Source of the DNA: an uncultured Lachnospiraceae bacterium
GTDB lineage: Bacteria > Bacillota > Clostridia > Lachnospirales > Lachnospiraceae
Direction of reading: 5' to 3'
Assembly (NCBI GenBank): GCA_946403625.1
Contig: CAMJAP010000012.1
Location: 1 to 50,495, forward strand
DNA length: 50,495 nt
The translations under genes and the position numbers were made by a program. The first letter of the stretch is position 1, and every line of letters begins with the position of its first letter. The notes beneath the pieces are model-generated. The model did not search any database and was not told the DNA's origin. It was given only the letters and a program-made list of their open reading frames with translations. Positions 49,369-50,495 of the stretch are shown piece by piece.

Positions 49369-50495
49369 ATGAATATTCAGAAAAATGTAAAAGAGATCAT
49401 GGAACGCTCGATTGCAAACGGCGAGGAAAACGGCGGCGTATTCATGCTGTATAAGGATGGAGAAAAAGTCCTGGAACAGTGCGCCGGATACGCGGATGTG
49501 GAAAACAAAAAAGTCTTCCGGACGGATTCGATCTGCCGCATTTATTCCTGCACCAAAGTGATCACTTCACTGGCATCCGCCATCCTGATGAGCAGAGGAA
49601 AGCTGGATACTTTCTGGGAGGTATCCCGGTTCTTTCCGGAATATGCAAAACCGTATTACGTTCGCGGCGGAAAGAAGCTGGAAAGCCGCCCGGTTATGAT
49701 TCGCGATCTGTTGAATATGACTTCCGGCATCGCGTATCCCGGAGATCAGCATGAGGGTGTGGAAGCAACCAACGAACTGTGGGGGCGACTGGATCAAAGC
49801 ATTCGTGATGGAAAATGCATGAGTACGGAAACCTTTGCGCGCGAAGTCGGAAAAGTACCGCTTATGTTTGAAGCGGGCGCGGAATGGATGTACGGTGCAT
49901 CCGCGGATGTGCTGGGCGCGATCATAGAGAAGGTATCCGATATGGAGCTGGCAGATTTTTATCAGAAAGAGATCTTTGCGCCGCTCGGAATGAACGATAC
50001 AGATTTTTGCGTACCGAAAGAAAAACGAGACCGCCTGGCAGTGCTGTACAAAACGGCAGGAGAGCATCCGCAGCCGATCGATTTTGTAAATCTCTGCATC
50101 TATGATTTTGAAGAGCGTCCGGCTTTTCAGTCGGGCGGAGCAGGATTGTTTTCTACGGCAGAAGATCTCGGTAAACTGGCGAATGAATTATCGACAGGGA
50201 AAGCCGGTATAGCAAGCCGGTTTAAGATTGATTTTATGCGCTCTAACGGTCTGGAGGATCGGCTCAGAGTATATGCCAACTGGGGATCTTTGCAGGGGTA
50301 CGGATATGGTAATCTGCTGCGCTGTTTGGAGGATCGGAACAAGACCGGGCTATTGGCGCCGACCGGATGCTTCGGATGGGATGGCTGGACCGGGCCGTAT
50401 CTTCTCATCGATCCGGACCACCGGATGGGGATCATGCTATGCATCCAGCGTACGGACGGAGGCAGCGGTCAGCTTTCCAGAAATCTGGTAAATGC
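49369..50495 (+). CDS. Serine beta-lactamase-family hydrolase, cut by the window end
   Basis: At least 375 residues, open at the right edge. It belongs to the class C beta-lactamase/penicillin-binding-protein-like serine hydrolases: nucleophile motif SCTK (Ser60-Lys63), DLLNMTSGI, and a Tyr motif as WMYGAS (Tyr175). It has no signal peptide, so it is probably cytoplasmic and more likely an esterase or peptidase than a resistance enzyme. GGGGAAACGA precedes the ATG. Confidence 0.85.
   Translation, partial: MNIQKNVKEIMERSIANGEENGGVFMLYKDGEKVLEQCAGYADVENKKVFRTDSICRIYSCTKVITSLASAILMSRGKLDTFWEVSRFFPEYAKPYYVRGGKKLESRPVMIRDLLNMTSGIAYPGDQHEGVEATNELWGRLDQSIRDGKCMSTETFAREVGKVPLMFEAGAEWMYGASADVLGAIIEKVSDMELADFYQKEIFAPLGMNDTDFCVPKEKRDRLAVLYKTAGEHPQPIDFVNLCIYDFEERPAFQSGGAGLFSTAEDLGKLANELSTGKAGIASRFKIDFMRSNGLEDRLRVYANWGSLQGYGYGNLLRCLEDRNKTGLLAPTGCFGWDGWTGPYLLIDPDHRMGIMLCIQRTDGGSGQLSRNLVN

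Noticed and set aside
49369..50495. Beta-lactam resistance gene
   Set aside because: The family is broad, no signal peptide is present and the Tyr motif is YGAS rather than YxN; an esterase/peptidase-like role is more likely.

Overview
The window looks like a chromosomal stretch of an anaerobic Clostridia member, most likely Lachnospiraceae. The grounds are strong AGGAGG ribosome-binding sites, moderate GC with CGG/GAT-rich coding style, four-subunit ferredoxin-dependent pyruvate oxidoreductase, and radical-SAM and ferredoxin-type redox enzymes. The lineage is inferred from gene style, not from a marker gene.

About 39 kb (1-39210) form one sulfur-metabolism island in four transcriptional blocks. 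Block 1 (306-14146) holds a LysR regulator, sulfate ABC import (binding protein, CysT, CysW, CysA), APS reductase of the AprAB type, ATP sulfurylase CysDN with a decayed APS-kinase tail, a small siroheme sulfite reductase, an iron/cobalamin-type ABC transporter, and the siroheme enzyme precorrin-2 dehydrogenase. Block 2 (14261-24096) starts with a Met/Cys-rich leader peptide and terminator, then a YezD-like protein, MetK, a nitrogenase-like H/D/K trio, a radical SAM protein, a sulfonate/taurine-type ABC importer and a small flavin-binding protein. Block 3 (24236-33322) starts with a second leader-peptide attenuator. It encodes MetY, two complete sets of ubiquitin-like sulfur carrier + E1-like activator + JAMM peptidase (one set with carrier, E1 and rhodanese fused in one chain), a family 2A encapsulin with a cysteine desulfurase cargo, serine acetyltransferase and a TusA-like protein. 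Block 4 (33443-39210) starts with a third, very clear attenuator. It encodes one lipoprotein that fuses two different substrate-binding proteins (cystine-type and MetQ-type), followed by both matching ABC transporters (MetNI and a polar amino-acid/cystine importer).

The four blocks read as one programme: import of sulfate, organosulfur compounds, cystine and methionine; reduction to sulfide; carrier-bound or encapsulated sulfur transfer into cysteine and homocysteine; and SAM synthesis. The most interesting observations are (i) the leader-peptide attenuators, two of which share nearly identical geometry (Cys codon, antiterminator strand 12 nt later, stop codon, 27-28 nt, antiterminator partner overlapping the terminator); (ii) a nitrogenase-like enzyme with only 3+1 interface cysteines and no cofactor cysteine; (iii) the two-transporter fused binding protein; and (iv) the carrier-E1-rhodanese polyprotein beside an encapsulated desulfurase.

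From 39.4 kb on, the content is ordinary or accessory: an MTA/SAH nucleosidase with a MATE exporter, a large palindromic repeat element, a three-gene condensation-domain/ACP/adenylating-ligase cluster, a convergent TetR regulator, a four-gene pyruvate:ferredoxin oxidoreductase, a mono-cluster ferredoxin-acetyltransferase fusion, and a serine hydrolase cut by the window end.
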